From an uncultured Gammaproteobacteria bacterium (GTDB taxonomy: Bacteria > Pseudomonadota > Gammaproteobacteria > Pseudomonadales > Pseudohongiellaceae), in NCBI GenBank assembly GCA_937898685.1, contig CALEJT010000065.1:1-40664 (forward strand): 40,664 nt of DNA. The letters are read 5' to 3'. Positions 16,379 to 24,681 of the stretch are shown here, in pieces. How positions within the stretch are numbered: the first letter of the stretch is position 1; each line of letters begins with the position of its first letter. Both the position numbers and the translations under genes were made by a program. Under the pieces are notes generated by a model. It saw only the letters and a program-made list of their open reading frames with translations, had not been told where the DNA came from and did no database searches.

Positions 16379-17011
16379 ATGCTCAATTGGAACGACTATT
16401 TGCGAATGCTGACCGGCCTCCTGGCGATCGTGGGTCCCATGAGCACGGTGCCCTTGTTTCTCAACTTCACACAGAACGTGGCGAGCCAACGCACGCGCAT
16501 CGCCCGCACTTCCGGACTCGCGGTGGCCTGCATCCTGACGCTGAGCGTAGTGGCGGGTTCGCAGATCCTGTACACCTTCAGCATCAGCATCGATGGCTTT
16601 CGCGTGGCGGGGGGATTGCTGCTGATGACGATCGCCTTCGAGATGTTGGAAGCGCGTCCGATCCGCGCCAAACACACACCGGAGGAAGAAGCGGAAGCAC
16701 TCGATTCCACCTCCGTCGGTGTCGTGCCGCTGGCCCTGCCCTTGCTGGCTGGCCCCGGCGCCATCAGCACCGTGATCCTCTTCAGTCAGCAGTCCGATGA
16801 GCTTGCACATAAGGTCATCCTGATCCTGTTGTGTTGGTTGGTGGCCGCCATCGTGTGGATCTGCTTCCACATGGCGCCGCAGATCGGCAAGCGTCTCAGT
16901 CAGACCACGATGAACATCAGCTCGCGCGTCATGGGACTCATCCTGGCGTCCATGGCGGTGGAGTTCATCGTGGGCGGCTTGCGCAATCTCCTGCCCGGTC
17001 TTACCGGTTAG
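16379..17011 (+). CDS. MarC/UPF0056 family membrane protein
   Basis: From ATG 16379, preceded by GAGGGA at about 6 bases, the product is 210 residues with six hydrophobic segments and the family hallmarks LLAIVGPMSTVPLFLNFT near the start and ALPLLAGPGAISTVILF in the second half. These two halves are the inverted repeat typical of MarC proteins. The transport role is unproven in the family; marC itself does not cause multiple antibiotic resistance. The gene stands alone, divergent from the amine oxidase and convergent with the aminotransferase, whose stop lies 2 bases away. An in-frame extension back to 16271 has no support. Confidence 0.93.
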   Translation: MLNWNDYLRMLTGLLAIVGPMSTVPLFLNFTQNVASQRTRIARTSGLAVACILTLSVVAGSQILYTFSISIDGFRVAGGLLLMTIAFEMLEARPIRAKHTPEEEAEALDSTSVGVVPLALPLLAGPGAISTVILFSQQSDELAHKVILILLCWLVAAIVWICFHMAPQIGKRLSQTTMNISSRVMGLILASMAVEFIVGGLRNLLPGLTG

Positions 17012-17013
17012 CC

Positions 17014-18141
17014 TCAGCCATAGAGTTTCTTGTAGGTCTGAACGAAGTAGGCCATCTCCTCCGGCTTGGCGATGCTCACGCGCGCCCAGGTCGTATAGGG
17101 CGGAAAGGGCCGGCCCACCGCGATGTTGTGTTCGAGCATCGCGCGCCGGAATTCCTCGATATCGATGCCGGTCTCGAAGAAGGTGAAGTTGGTGTTGGAC
17201 TTCACGTAACGCAGACCAAGCTCTTCATACATTCCCTCGACGATGTCGAGCGCCTCGCGATTCTTCGCGCGCGAGAAGTTCTGAAACTCCATGTCCTGAT
17301 AGCTGGCGTAGGCCGCATGCTGTGCCAGGATGTTGACGCTGCCCGTCATCATCTGACTCATGCGCGCGATGAGATCGGGATGCGCGAAGCCGAAGCCGAC
17401 GCGCAGGCCTGCAAAGCCGTGAATCTTCGATGCGGTGCGCGCGATGATGAGGTTGGATACACCTTCTGCGACCAGAGGCATCATGCTCGCGTAGTCGGGA
17501 TTGGCGACGTATTCGTAATAGGCCTCATCGACGAACACCAAGCGCTCCCGTGCCACGGTGCGCACGAAGTCTTCGAGCGCTTTCTTCTCGATGATCGAGG
17601 GAATGGGATTGTTCGGGTTGCAGAGGTACACCATGCGTGTGTCCGCACGAATGGCGGCATACATGGCATCGAGATCGACGCTCATGTCTTCCTTCACCGG
17701 CACACGAATGATTTCGTTGCCGAGTCCTTCGGCGGCGCGCGTCAGTTGCTCATAGGTCGGATAGGCCGCCACGATCGAACCCGGCTCGAAGCCCACCATC
17801 AGCGCTGCGGCCTGCAGGATCTCGCCGGAGCCCGCGCTCATGACGATGCTTTCGGCAGGCACCTGCTCGATGTTCGAGAGCAACTTGAGAATGTCGCCCC
17901 CGATGCCGCCATAGAGATTGCTCTTGTCGAATGCCGCCTCCATCGCCTCGATCGCAAGCTTGGAAGGCCCATAGGGATTCTCGTTCGACGACATGCGAAT
18001 GATCGCGCTCGGCCTGGCCATGTCGGCCCAGGCCGAGCGGATCAACCCCAAGGAACTACCCGTCAAACCCGGCGTCAGAGCGGCACCCGCCATCGTGGCG
18101 CCACCCAGAAGAAGACGGCGGCGATTCAGTACGAAACTCAT
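17014..18141 (-). CDS. Tat-exported PLP-dependent aminotransferase, HisC-like
   Basis: This 375-residue protein has a fold-type I aminotransferase body of the histidinol-phosphate aminotransferase group. It shows NENPYGPS, SAGSGEILQAAAL for the PLP phosphate, CNPNNPIPS, FVDEAYYEY, the PLP lysine in TASKIHGFAGLRVGFG, and a C-terminal substrate Arg in WARVSIAKPEEM. Unlike HisC it has a twin-arginine signal (MSFVLNRRRLLLGGATMAG), so it is folded with PLP and exported. Tat-exported PLP enzymes with known roles are PvdN and PtaA in pyoverdine maturation, which act on a siderophore in the periplasm. It follows a TonB-dependent receptor by 19 bases in the same operon, so it may modify the imported ligand. 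Substrate unknown. Confidence 0.92.
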   Translation of the reverse strand: MSFVLNRRRLLLGGATMAGAALTPGLTGSSLGLIRSAWADMARPSAIIRMSSNENPYGPSKLAIEAMEAAFDKSNLYGGIGGDILKLLSNIEQVPAESIVMSAGSGEILQAAALMVGFEPGSIVAAYPTYEQLTRAAEGLGNEIIRVPVKEDMSVDLDAMYAAIRADTRMVYLCNPNNPIPSIIEKKALEDFVRTVARERLVFVDEAYYEYVANPDYASMMPLVAEGVSNLIIARTASKIHGFAGLRVGFGFAHPDLIARMSQMMTGSVNILAQHAAYASYQDMEFQNFSRAKNREALDIVEGMYEELGLRYVKSNTNFTFFETGIDIEEFRRAMLEHNIAVGRPFPPYTTWARVSIAKPEEMAYFVQTYKKLYG

Positions 18142-18160
18142 GTGATACCCCCTCGTACGT

Positions 18161-20878
18161 TCAGAAGCTGTAACTTGCCTTGGCGAACCAACGCGCGCCG
18201 AAGTAACCGATGGGAGAACCCGTCAGATACTGGCGCGAGGTGTTGGCATAACGTTCTTCGTTGAAGTTCCACACCGCATCCGGTGTCTTGCTCGGATAGC
18301 GGTTGAAGATGTTGTCGGCACCGATGCCGAGTCGCAGGTTGTCGGTGGGCTCGAAGGTGAGCTCGATGTTGGTGATCGCCATCCTGTCGATCTCGTTCTT
18401 GTAGAAGGTGCCGGGGCCGAGCTGCACGAGATCGAGTTGCTCCACCACCGGCGCCGGCAATCCCGCAGTAGTGCTCAGCGTGTACTGCGGGCCGTAGATC
18501 GCTTCGCGAATGGTCAGCGTGAACTTGTCGAAATTGATGCGCGCACCGAGATTCACGCGATAACGCGGATTGTTGGTTTCGAGGTTCGACAAGGTGAGCG
18601 GGCTGTACATCGTCGCGCCACCCAGACTTTCGGGCGCCGCTTTCGCGCTGAGCACCTTGGTCTCGTTGTAGTTGGCGGCGAGCGTCCAATCGATGCTGCC
18701 CCAATCGAAGCCGGTGCTGTAGGTCGTCACCCAATCCACGCCGCTCGTGCGTGTTTCGAGCGCGTTGTTGAAGATCGCGACCGAGATGTTGGCGCGCGCG
18801 GTGGCATCGAGCGAGCCACCGGGCGCGGCGGGATCGTCCCATTGCCCGATGTAACCGAAGTTCACCAGGGCCTGGCCCAACGCCTGGTTGTAGGAATCGT
18901 CGGGGATGCCGTCGCCGTTGGTATCGGCTGGATCGGGCAGGATCGCGTTGAAGCTGCCGGTGGTGCGGCCCGTGACCGTACCTATGCCCTGCGCGGTGGA
19001 GTAGTTGAAACTGCCACGCTGGATACGGTCTTCGATGGTGATCTGATAGGCGTCGATCGTCGTCACGAAGTTGGAGAAGGGACGCAGCACCAGCCCCACG
19101 CTGAAGTTCTCCGACGTTTCCGGTTGCAGGCCATCACCGAAGCCGAGTTCCGCCGCCGCAGCGCTGTTGGGTTGCAATTGCGGCGTGGCACCGGTGGGAC
19201 TCACGTTCACCGCAGAGTAAAAGCCTTCACCGAGTGTAGGTGCACGAAAACCTGTGCTCGCCGTGGCGCGCACGGCAATGTTGGGTGTGAAGTCATAGCG
19301 CGTGGTGATCTTGCCCACGGTCTTCTCACCGAAGTCGCTGTAGTCCTCGTAGCGCACCGCGAGATCGAGCAGCCAGGCATCGGTGAGCTGGAAGATGAAA
19401 TTGAGAAAAGCCGCACTGCTGTGACGATCGTAGGAACCGGTGTTCACCGCCGGGTTGTAGCCAGGGAAGGATGAGGCACCGGCGCCGTAGTAGGAGGCCG
19501 GCTCACCGGGATCGATACCGTATTCGTCGCGACGAAACTCGAGACCTGCCGCCAAGGTCATCGGTGCAGCAAGACCGATGTCGTAGTCCTTGCTCAGATC
19601 GAGGCTGGTCGTCCACTGTCTCGCGTGATAGGTGCCGTCGTAGAAGTCTTCCTGCGATTCACCCGTTTCGTTCCATAAGGTGAAGTTCATCGAGTTGGTG
19701 GTGTAGACATCCATCTCGTTGCGGCCATAGACGGTGGCCAGATCCCATAGCCAGCCATCGAATTCGCCCGTAAGCCCGAGCGTGAGCGCGTAATCCGTTT
19801 CCGATGACTCCTCCATCGGACTGAAGCCGTACGGGTATTTGTTGATGAGCAACTCATCGCCTTCGATGCGGCCGTTACCATCGGCATCGAAGCCACCATC
19901 CTGCGAAGGACGCCTGTAGGTTTCGAGTGAAGCCGCTTCCTTGCGGCCGTAACTGCCGAAGCTGTAGAACGACAGCGTTTCGCTCAGCTCGTAACCGGCG
20001 TTGAAGAAGAAGATGCGGCGGCTGACGTCGGGTGGATCACCGACGTGATTCATCGCAGGAAATTCCGGGTGAAATGCCATGTTGCCGTCGCGTTCGAGAT
20101 AGGTGCGATACGCGCTGCTGACCGTATAGCCACTCGGCGTGCCATTCTCGAGGCGATCGCGACATTCCTCTGGATTGGCGACACAAACCGCGGGGCCGTA
20201 AACGACGGAACGCGTCACCGTTTCGCGATCTTCCATTTCCATCGCGAGATTGAGAAAAGCCCTTTCGTTGCCGAAGCCGATGTTGCCCTGCACGTTGGTG
20301 GTGAAGCCGCCGCCATCGACGTATTCGGAGACGTTGGTGGACATGCTGCCGCCGCTGTAGTCGTCCTTGAGGATGACGTTGATCACACCGGCGATGGCAT
20401 CCGAGCCGTAGAGCGCGGCAGCACCATCGGTGAGTACTTCGACGCGTTCGATCGCAGCGGAAGGCACGAAGGAAAGATCGGCCGCGGCAGCGCCGGTGCT
20501 GGCGCCGACGTTCGAGGTGATGTGGCGACGCTTGCCGTTGATCAACACCAGCGCATGGTTCGGCGAAAGCGCGCGCATGGTGGCGGTCAAGGTCTGACTC
20601 GCCATGTCGCCGCCCGTTTGATTGGCGTTGTAGGAAGGAACCTGTGTCGCGAGGGAGTTCATGAGGTCCGGCGCGCCTGCTTCCATCAGCAGATCGGCGC
20701 TGACGCTCTGCACAGGGGCGGGGCTGTCGGTGACGGCCATACCGCTGCGCCGTGTACCGGTGATTACGATCGACTCCAGACTGGCATCTGGAATCGCTTG
20801 AGCGAGTACTTCAGGAACGAAGCCTGCGGCGAGCAGGCAAGACATCAAACGCAGATCCGTACGTGGCAAAGCATCCAT
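18161..20878 (-). CDS. TonB-dependent outer-membrane receptor
   Basis: This 905-residue protein has a signal ending at EVLAQ, a TonB-box-like ESIVITGTR, a plug domain (about residues 45-165; LVLINGKRRH, IERVEVLTDGAAALYGSDAIAGVINVIL) and a long 22-strand-type barrel (FRAPTLGEGFY, TSGVDW) that ends in an aromatic strand with terminal Phe (RWFAKASYSF). ATG 20878 follows AGGAG by 6 bases. It lacks the N-terminal signalling domain of FecA-type receptors. It is first in an operon with the Tat-exported aminotransferase. The ligand could be a siderophore, amino compound or peptide; nothing in the sequence decides. The size and plug style are common in receptors of Xanthomonas- and Caulobacter-type bacteria. 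Confidence 0.95.
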   Translation of the reverse strand: MDALPRTDLRLMSCLLAAGFVPEVLAQAIPDASLESIVITGTRRSGMAVTDSPAPVQSVSADLLMEAGAPDLMNSLATQVPSYNANQTGGDMASQTLTATMRALSPNHALVLINGKRRHITSNVGASTGAAAADLSFVPSAAIERVEVLTDGAAALYGSDAIAGVINVILKDDYSGGSMSTNVSEYVDGGGFTTNVQGNIGFGNERAFLNLAMEMEDRETVTRSVVYGPAVCVANPEECRDRLENGTPSGYTVSSAYRTYLERDGNMAFHPEFPAMNHVGDPPDVSRRIFFFNAGYELSETLSFYSFGSYGRKEAASLETYRRPSQDGGFDADGNGRIEGDELLINKYPYGFSPMEESSETDYALTLGLTGEFDGWLWDLATVYGRNEMDVYTTNSMNFTLWNETGESQEDFYDGTYHARQWTTSLDLSKDYDIGLAAPMTLAAGLEFRRDEYGIDPGEPASYYGAGASSFPGYNPAVNTGSYDRHSSAAFLNFIFQLTDAWLLDLAVRYEDYSDFGEKTVGKITTRYDFTPNIAVRATASTGFRAPTLGEGFYSAVNVSPTGATPQLQPNSAAAAELGFGDGLQPETSENFSVGLVLRPFSNFVTTIDAYQITIEDRIQRGSFNYSTAQGIGTVTGRTTGSFNAILPDPADTNGDGIPDDSYNQALGQALVNFGYIGQWDDPAAPGGSLDATARANISVAIFNNALETRTSGVDWVTTYSTGFDWGSIDWTLAANYNETKVLSAKAAPESLGGATMYSPLTLSNLETNNPRYRVNLGARINFDKFTLTIREAIYGPQYTLSTTAGLPAPVVEQLDLVQLGPGTFYKNEIDRMAITNIELTFEPTDNLRLGIGADNIFNRYPSKTPDAVWNFNEERYANTSRQYLTGSPIGYFGARWFAKASYSF

Positions 20879-21243
20879 TCATGACTCCTGTCATACAACT
20901 GAACCCGAGTCGTTCTCCTCGCTTCGTCTCGAAGCTCACGGAGCAAGAGCTGTGCCACAGAACGTCGCGATACGAATTTCACTGTCGTTCTACATTTATA
21001 CGAATGTTCAAATAGTCAAACGTATTTACCTTTAATCCCGGGAGTTTTCGCACTGCAAAGCAGCGTTGTCATGACGCATGCGCACTTCCGTTGTGCATTT
21101 TCGCTGCGCTTTTCTCGTGCATTTCTTGCACGACGACCGGAACTGCTAGCGTTTTTCTGGCATCGATAAGCACGAAAAGAAGCAAGCATCGCGTCGTCAC
21201 ACGATGCTTTGCGGAGAAGAAGGAAAGAAAAAAAGGAGCGGAA
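20879..21243 (-). promoter_or_regulatory. Intergenic region upstream of the receptor gene
   Basis: This 365-base gap lies between the peroxidase stop and the TonB-dependent receptor start, both on the - strand. It is locally AT-rich at 20965-21040. The octamer ATACGAAT occurs twice on the + strand, at 20970 and 20998 (28 bases apart), with a related AAACGTATT nearby, and could be a regulator site. TTGACT and TATAAA occur there on the - strand but with wrong spacing. A hairpin TCGTGCA-TTTCT-TGCACGA is at 21115-21133. No small gene is evident. Confidence 0.5.
21171..21212 (-). terminator. Possible terminator after the imelysin cluster
   Basis: On the - strand a stem of GCAAAGCATCG with CGATGCTTGC (21212-21182, one bulge, ten-base loop) is followed by TTCTTTT. 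It lies about 30 bases after the stop of the di-heme peroxidase. The T run is broken, so strength is uncertain. Confidence 0.5.
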
Positions 21244-22437
21244 TTACTCGGAAGTGAGAGCTTTCGCCTGCGCTGCATCCTGTGCTTCGAGCACGGCTTC
21301 ATAACGCTTGTCGGTGAGCATGCGCATGAAGGCAACGAGCGCATCGATGCCCCGTTCATCGAGGGCGCGGCCGAACTGCAGTTTTTCCAATGCGAGATTT
21401 TCCGCGACTTCCGGCTCGCCCCACGGTTCACCCGTTTCAGGGTTGATCTGCGCCTTGGAACCGCGCGCGAGATATTTGTTGTAGAACAGCACGACCGTGC
21501 GCAGATCCTGGAACACACCGTTGTGCATGTACGGTGCCGTGATGGCGACGTTACGCAAGGTGGGAACCTTGAAGCGACCGCGCGCAGAGGGATCATCTGC
21601 CGTGAGTGGATTCTGTGCGAGACCAAGATCGACGTGCGTCTCGCCCATGCCGTTCACTTCCCGCAGTTTTCGATTCACCGGCACTCCGATGTTCTGGAAG
21701 GTGTAGTTGGTGAAGGTTTCATTCTGCGCTTCCGGCAACTGCTGCAACTGATGACACTGATTGCAGTTGGTGAACTGGTTCGAGAAGAACAAGGTCATGC
21801 CGAGCAGTTCCTGCTCGGTCGGTTCGTATTCGCCGCGCAGATAGCGGTCGTACTTGGAATCGAAGGGGCTGAAGAAGTCCGTCCGCTCGAAGGCGGCAAT
21901 GGCTTCGCCGAGCGCGGCATAGGCTTTTTCCGCATCATCGAATACGCCGTCGCCGAAGAGTGCCGGGAATTCATGGTTGTAGGCGGGGTTTTCCTTCAAG
22001 CGCGCGACCACCGCGATCTGATCGGGTTGCCCCATTTCGATCGGGTTGAGCGGCGGGCCACCGGCCTGTTCTTCGAGCGTGGCGGCGCGCCCATCCCAGA
22101 ACTGACCACCGACGTACTCACCTGCTTCGTCACGATGAAAGGGAGGACTGAATCTGGCGTATGAAGCAGTCGGCGCGTTGCGATCGCCGATCGACTTCAG
22201 GTCATCGCCCATCGACGCCGCCGCAGCCACGCCATTGTCGCGCCAGTCGGTGAAGGCACGCGCTGGATCATGACAGGTGGCACAACTCTGCGTGCGATCA
22301 CGCGACAGGTTGACGTCGAAGAACAGGGCCCGCCCCAGGTCTTCCAGTCGCACCTGACGTTCTGCATCTGACAGCGAGGACTGCGCAAAGAGCACACCCG
22401 GCGCCAACAAAGTCAGAAAGCAAACTACACGCTTCAT
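21244..22437 (-). CDS. Di-heme cytochrome c peroxidase (CcpA/MauG family)
   Basis: This 397-residue protein has a Sec signal (MKRVVCFLTLLAPGVLFAQ), a first heme site CATCH at 52-56 in TQSCATCHDPARAF, the segment RNAPTASYARFSPPFHRDEAG, FWDGRAATLEEQAGGPPLNPIEMG typical of the MauG/CCP family, and a second heme site CNQCH at 225-229. KVPTLRNVAITAPYMHNGVF and a later FM motif complete the family pattern. It reduces hydrogen peroxide or oxidises a protein partner in the periplasm. It starts one base after the DUF1513 stop and is the last gene of the imelysin cluster. MauG-like proteins are also found with iron genes, so peroxide defence during iron handling is plausible. Confidence 0.93.
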   Translation of the reverse strand: MKRVVCFLTLLAPGVLFAQSSLSDAERQVRLEDLGRALFFDVNLSRDRTQSCATCHDPARAFTDWRDNGVAAAASMGDDLKSIGDRNAPTASYARFSPPFHRDEAGEYVGGQFWDGRAATLEEQAGGPPLNPIEMGQPDQIAVVARLKENPAYNHEFPALFGDGVFDDAEKAYAALGEAIAAFERTDFFSPFDSKYDRYLRGEYEPTEQELLGMTLFFSNQFTNCNQCHQLQQLPEAQNETFTNYTFQNIGVPVNRKLREVNGMGETHVDLGLAQNPLTADDPSARGRFKVPTLRNVAITAPYMHNGVFQDLRTVVLFYNKYLARGSKAQINPETGEPWGEPEVAENLALEKLQFGRALDERGIDALVAFMRMLTDKRYEAVLEAQDAAQAKALTSE

Positions 22438-22438
22438 C

Positions 22439-23575
22439 TCACACCCTACTCAGATGATTGTCCCAGAGCAGATCGAGCTCTGGGCCTGTCTCGAATTCAT
22501 GCACGGTCCGCGTCGCCGGCTCATACCAGGCGAGCCGTCCAGTGCCGGCACTGAAGAAATAACCTTGTTCGATGGCGCATACGCCGCAGCCATCGCGCGA
22601 GCGGATGCTGTCGAGCACTTCCCCCGTCTGCGCATCCCAGAACACCAGCATGTTGCCGATGGGACAGGAGCTGACGAAGCTCTTGCCGTCGGCGGCATAG
22701 CGTACCGAACCCACGTATTGCTTCATTTGACCTTGCAGGGGTTGCGGTGCGGTCAGAAGCCGTAATTCTTCACCGCGCCGATGCGTACCAACGAGCGGCA
22801 CGTCCATCCAGGGCTCACCTTCGAACTGCATGCCGAAGGCGATCTGTCCCGCAGCGTCGACGTCGAAGTGGCGAATCGAAGCCTGACGCCATTCCTCGGG
22901 CAAAAAATGCTGTTCCAACAGCGCGCCCGTGTGACGGTCGATGTAGGCGAGCGATGGCACCATGGTGTCGATGTTGAGATTCTCGCGGTCGTTGGCCGGA
23001 TGCGTGCGGATGCCGCCGTTGGCGATGGCGATCACGTCCTGGTCCGGCATCAGCAGCAGTTCGTGCGGGCCGACGCCGTAGCTGCGGAACTCCCGCTCGC
23101 GCAGCAGTTTGAAACCCTCACTCAGATCGACACGCCATTCGACGATCAAGCCGCTGTCGCCCGTGAGGTCTTCGAAATCGCTTTCGGTGGTGTAGAAATG
23201 TCGGCCATCGGCAGTGAAAACACCGTGACCGAACAGATGCCGATCTTCCGGCACGCGCAACACTTCGAGCAGTTCGCCCTTCTCGGCATCACCCAAAACC
23301 AACCAGGTGCCTGGGCGCCGCGCCACCATCACGAAGTGACGCCCGTCGGGATGTACTTCGACGTGATGGCCACGCTCCGGCAAGGGCAGCGCAAATTCCT
23401 GCACCAATGAATCACCCTGCCAACGCAGGCCCTTCACCCAGTGCGTGTCATCCTTGGTGGAAGCCGCACTCAGAAAGAGTCCGGCACTCCTGCTCGATTT
23501 GAAGCTGCCACCGAACGCCGGCCCTGCGGCCAGTGCCAGAGCGGCGCCGAGCAATTCACGACGCGAAAACCGCAT
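22439..23575 (-). CDS. DUF1513 family Tat-exported beta-propeller-like protein
   Basis: This 378-residue protein has a twin-arginine signal (MRFSRRELLGAALALAAG) and the DUF1513 pattern. It shows LFLSAASTKDDTHWV, HHVEVHPDGRHFVMVARRPGTW, HLFGHGVFTADGRHFYTTESDFE, SYGVGPHELLLMPDQDVIAIANGG, SLAYIDRHTGALLEQ and SCPIGNMLVFWDAQTGE. The repeated short beta segments suggest a seven-bladed propeller. Function is unknown, but DUF1513 genes sit almost always behind imelysin genes. ATG 23575 follows GAGG by 6 bases and lies 8 bases after the second imelysin-like gene. It may be a structural or redox partner of the neighbouring heme proteins. Confidence 0.92.
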   Translation of the reverse strand: MRFSRRELLGAALALAAGPAFGGSFKSSRSAGLFLSAASTKDDTHWVKGLRWQGDSLVQEFALPLPERGHHVEVHPDGRHFVMVARRPGTWLVLGDAEKGELLEVLRVPEDRHLFGHGVFTADGRHFYTTESDFEDLTGDSGLIVEWRVDLSEGFKLLREREFRSYGVGPHELLLMPDQDVIAIANGGIRTHPANDRENLNIDTMVPSLAYIDRHTGALLEQHFLPEEWRQASIRHFDVDAAGQIAFGMQFEGEPWMDVPLVGTHRRGEELRLLTAPQPLQGQMKQYVGSVRYAADGKSFVSSCPIGNMLVFWDAQTGEVLDSIRSRDGCGVCAIEQGYFFSAGTGRLAWYEPATRTVHEFETGPELDLLWDNHLSRV

Positions 23576-23583
23576 GGCGGACC

Positions 23584-24630
23584 TCAGTCTCCGTCGAGGC
23601 TGTTGAAGCCCAGATACAGGTCGGTCTTCTTGAGCGCCGCTTCGATGGTTTCGTAAAGAGAATCAAGGCCATCGCGTGCTGCCTTCAATGCGGCATAGCC
23701 TTCGGCAGTGGTGAGGGCTTCGTTCATGGAGGACGGCAAGGTGTCCATGGTGGCGAGCAAGGCCTCGAAGCTGGCGTCGATCGCGGGCCAGTCTTCTTCC
23801 AGCAGCACACTCTTGAGCGGTGGTTCACCGCCATCGAAGAGCTGATGCAATGCCAGGACGTTGGTCTGCAGATTCTGGATCGAGCGATCCGAACGCCAGG
23901 CCTCGGCACGACGGGCCCGCGCAGCGGCCTGGTTGTCGCCCAGCACGCTTTCCAGCTTCTGCTGCTGCACGCGGCGGATGCTCTCCACCAAGGCCTTCAG
24001 GAAGTCGATGGTGGCGTCCTCGGCGCTCTCGAAGAAGCCGCGCTCGTCGGCATTGGCCACCGTGTTGCGGAATTCATCCACCCACTGGCGATAAACGCCA
24101 TTCGCGATGTCACCGAGGTTGGCGGTGATCGCCTCCACCACCTGACAGCGGTAGGGCTCCTTCTGGAGCAGCTCCAGCGCGCCGTCTTCGAAGAGCAGAC
24201 GCTCGAGTGCCGGGAAGCCCTGCACGCCCACGCTCTGCCGTGCAAAGGTTTCGGCCTCGAGCACGGCGGGATCGGCGGCGGCGATCAGCGCGGTGAGCTG
24301 ACGGGCACCCGTGCCGTTGTCGTCGGGCCAGAACTGTACGCGGTAGTTCCAGTTGAAATAGGTGATGGGACCGAACTGGATGTGCTGCACCCCTTGCCAG
24401 GCGTCGAAACTGATGTTGAACGCCTCGCGCAGATCGGCCAGCGAATCGGCATCGACCTGCGCGCAGAAGCCCTCGCCTGTCGTCTTCAGCGCCGCACTGG
24501 CGCTGGCGAAACGCTCATAGGCCGGGATGACGTGGGCATCGGTGGCTGCCAGGTTGACCGCAGTCCAGTCGGTGTTCTGCGCCAGCACGGCGCAAGGCAA
24601 CACGGCCAGCAGGAGGAAAGGGATACGCAT
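23584..24630 (-). CDS. Imelysin-like (M75) exported protein lacking the GxHxxE motif
   Basis: From ATG 24630, which GGTGA precedes at 5 bases, the 348-residue product has a Sec signal (MRIPFLLLAVLPCAVLAQ) and an all-helical imelysin fold. Landmarks are LREAFNISFDAWQGVQHIQFGPI, FWPDDNGTG, GFPALERLLFED, DFLKALVESIRRVQQQKLESVLGD and a final ALKKTDLYLGFNSLDGD. The canonical GxHxxE is GFPALE here, so the His is lost. The imelysin fold resembles EfeO iron-binding proteins. It belongs to the cluster, follows the di-heme oxidoreductase, and is directly preceded by a Fur-like box (24666-24680). A GTG three codons earlier is a less likely start. It corresponds in place to the second imelysin gene of Pseudomonas-type clusters. 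Confidence 0.93.
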   Translation of the reverse strand: MRIPFLLLAVLPCAVLAQNTDWTAVNLAATDAHVIPAYERFASASAALKTTGEGFCAQVDADSLADLREAFNISFDAWQGVQHIQFGPITYFNWNYRVQFWPDDNGTGARQLTALIAAADPAVLEAETFARQSVGVQGFPALERLLFEDGALELLQKEPYRCQVVEAITANLGDIANGVYRQWVDEFRNTVANADERGFFESAEDATIDFLKALVESIRRVQQQKLESVLGDNQAAARARRAEAWRSDRSIQNLQTNVLALHQLFDGGEPPLKSVLLEEDWPAIDASFEALLATMDTLPSSMNEALTTAEGYAALKAARDGLDSLYETIEAALKKTDLYLGFNSLDGD

Positions 24631-24646
24631 GGAAATCACCGTCGCG

Positions 24647-24660
24647 GCCTAGACTTAGGC
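24647..24660. repeat. Short imperfect palindrome before the second imelysin-like gene
   Basis: GCCTA-GACT-TAGGC spans 24647-24660, between the Fur-like box and the ATG at 24630. It could be a small hairpin in the leader RNA or a second protein site. Nothing more can be said. Confidence 0.35.
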
Positions 24661-24665
24661 ACAAA

Positions 24666-24680
24666 CAAGAATAATTCTCA
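24666..24680 (-). promoter_or_regulatory. Fur-box-like 7-1-7 palindrome
   Basis: The + strand reads CAAGAAT-A-ATTCTCA; on the - strand TGAGAAT-T-ATTCTTG. The left half differs from the Fur 7-1-7 consensus TGATAAT in one base, and TTGAGAAT-N-ATTCTCAA forms are common in Fur sites. It lies between the oxidoreductase stop (24682) and the imelysin-like ATG (24630), in the only AT-rich spot of the cluster, so it may control an internal promoter for the last three genes. Confidence 0.55.
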
Positions 24681-24681
24681 A

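Noticed and set aside
20978..21030. A possible sigma-70 promoter (TTGACT and TATAAA) for the receptor gene
   Set aside because: The two boxes are only 13 bases apart, too close for a normal sigma-70 promoter.
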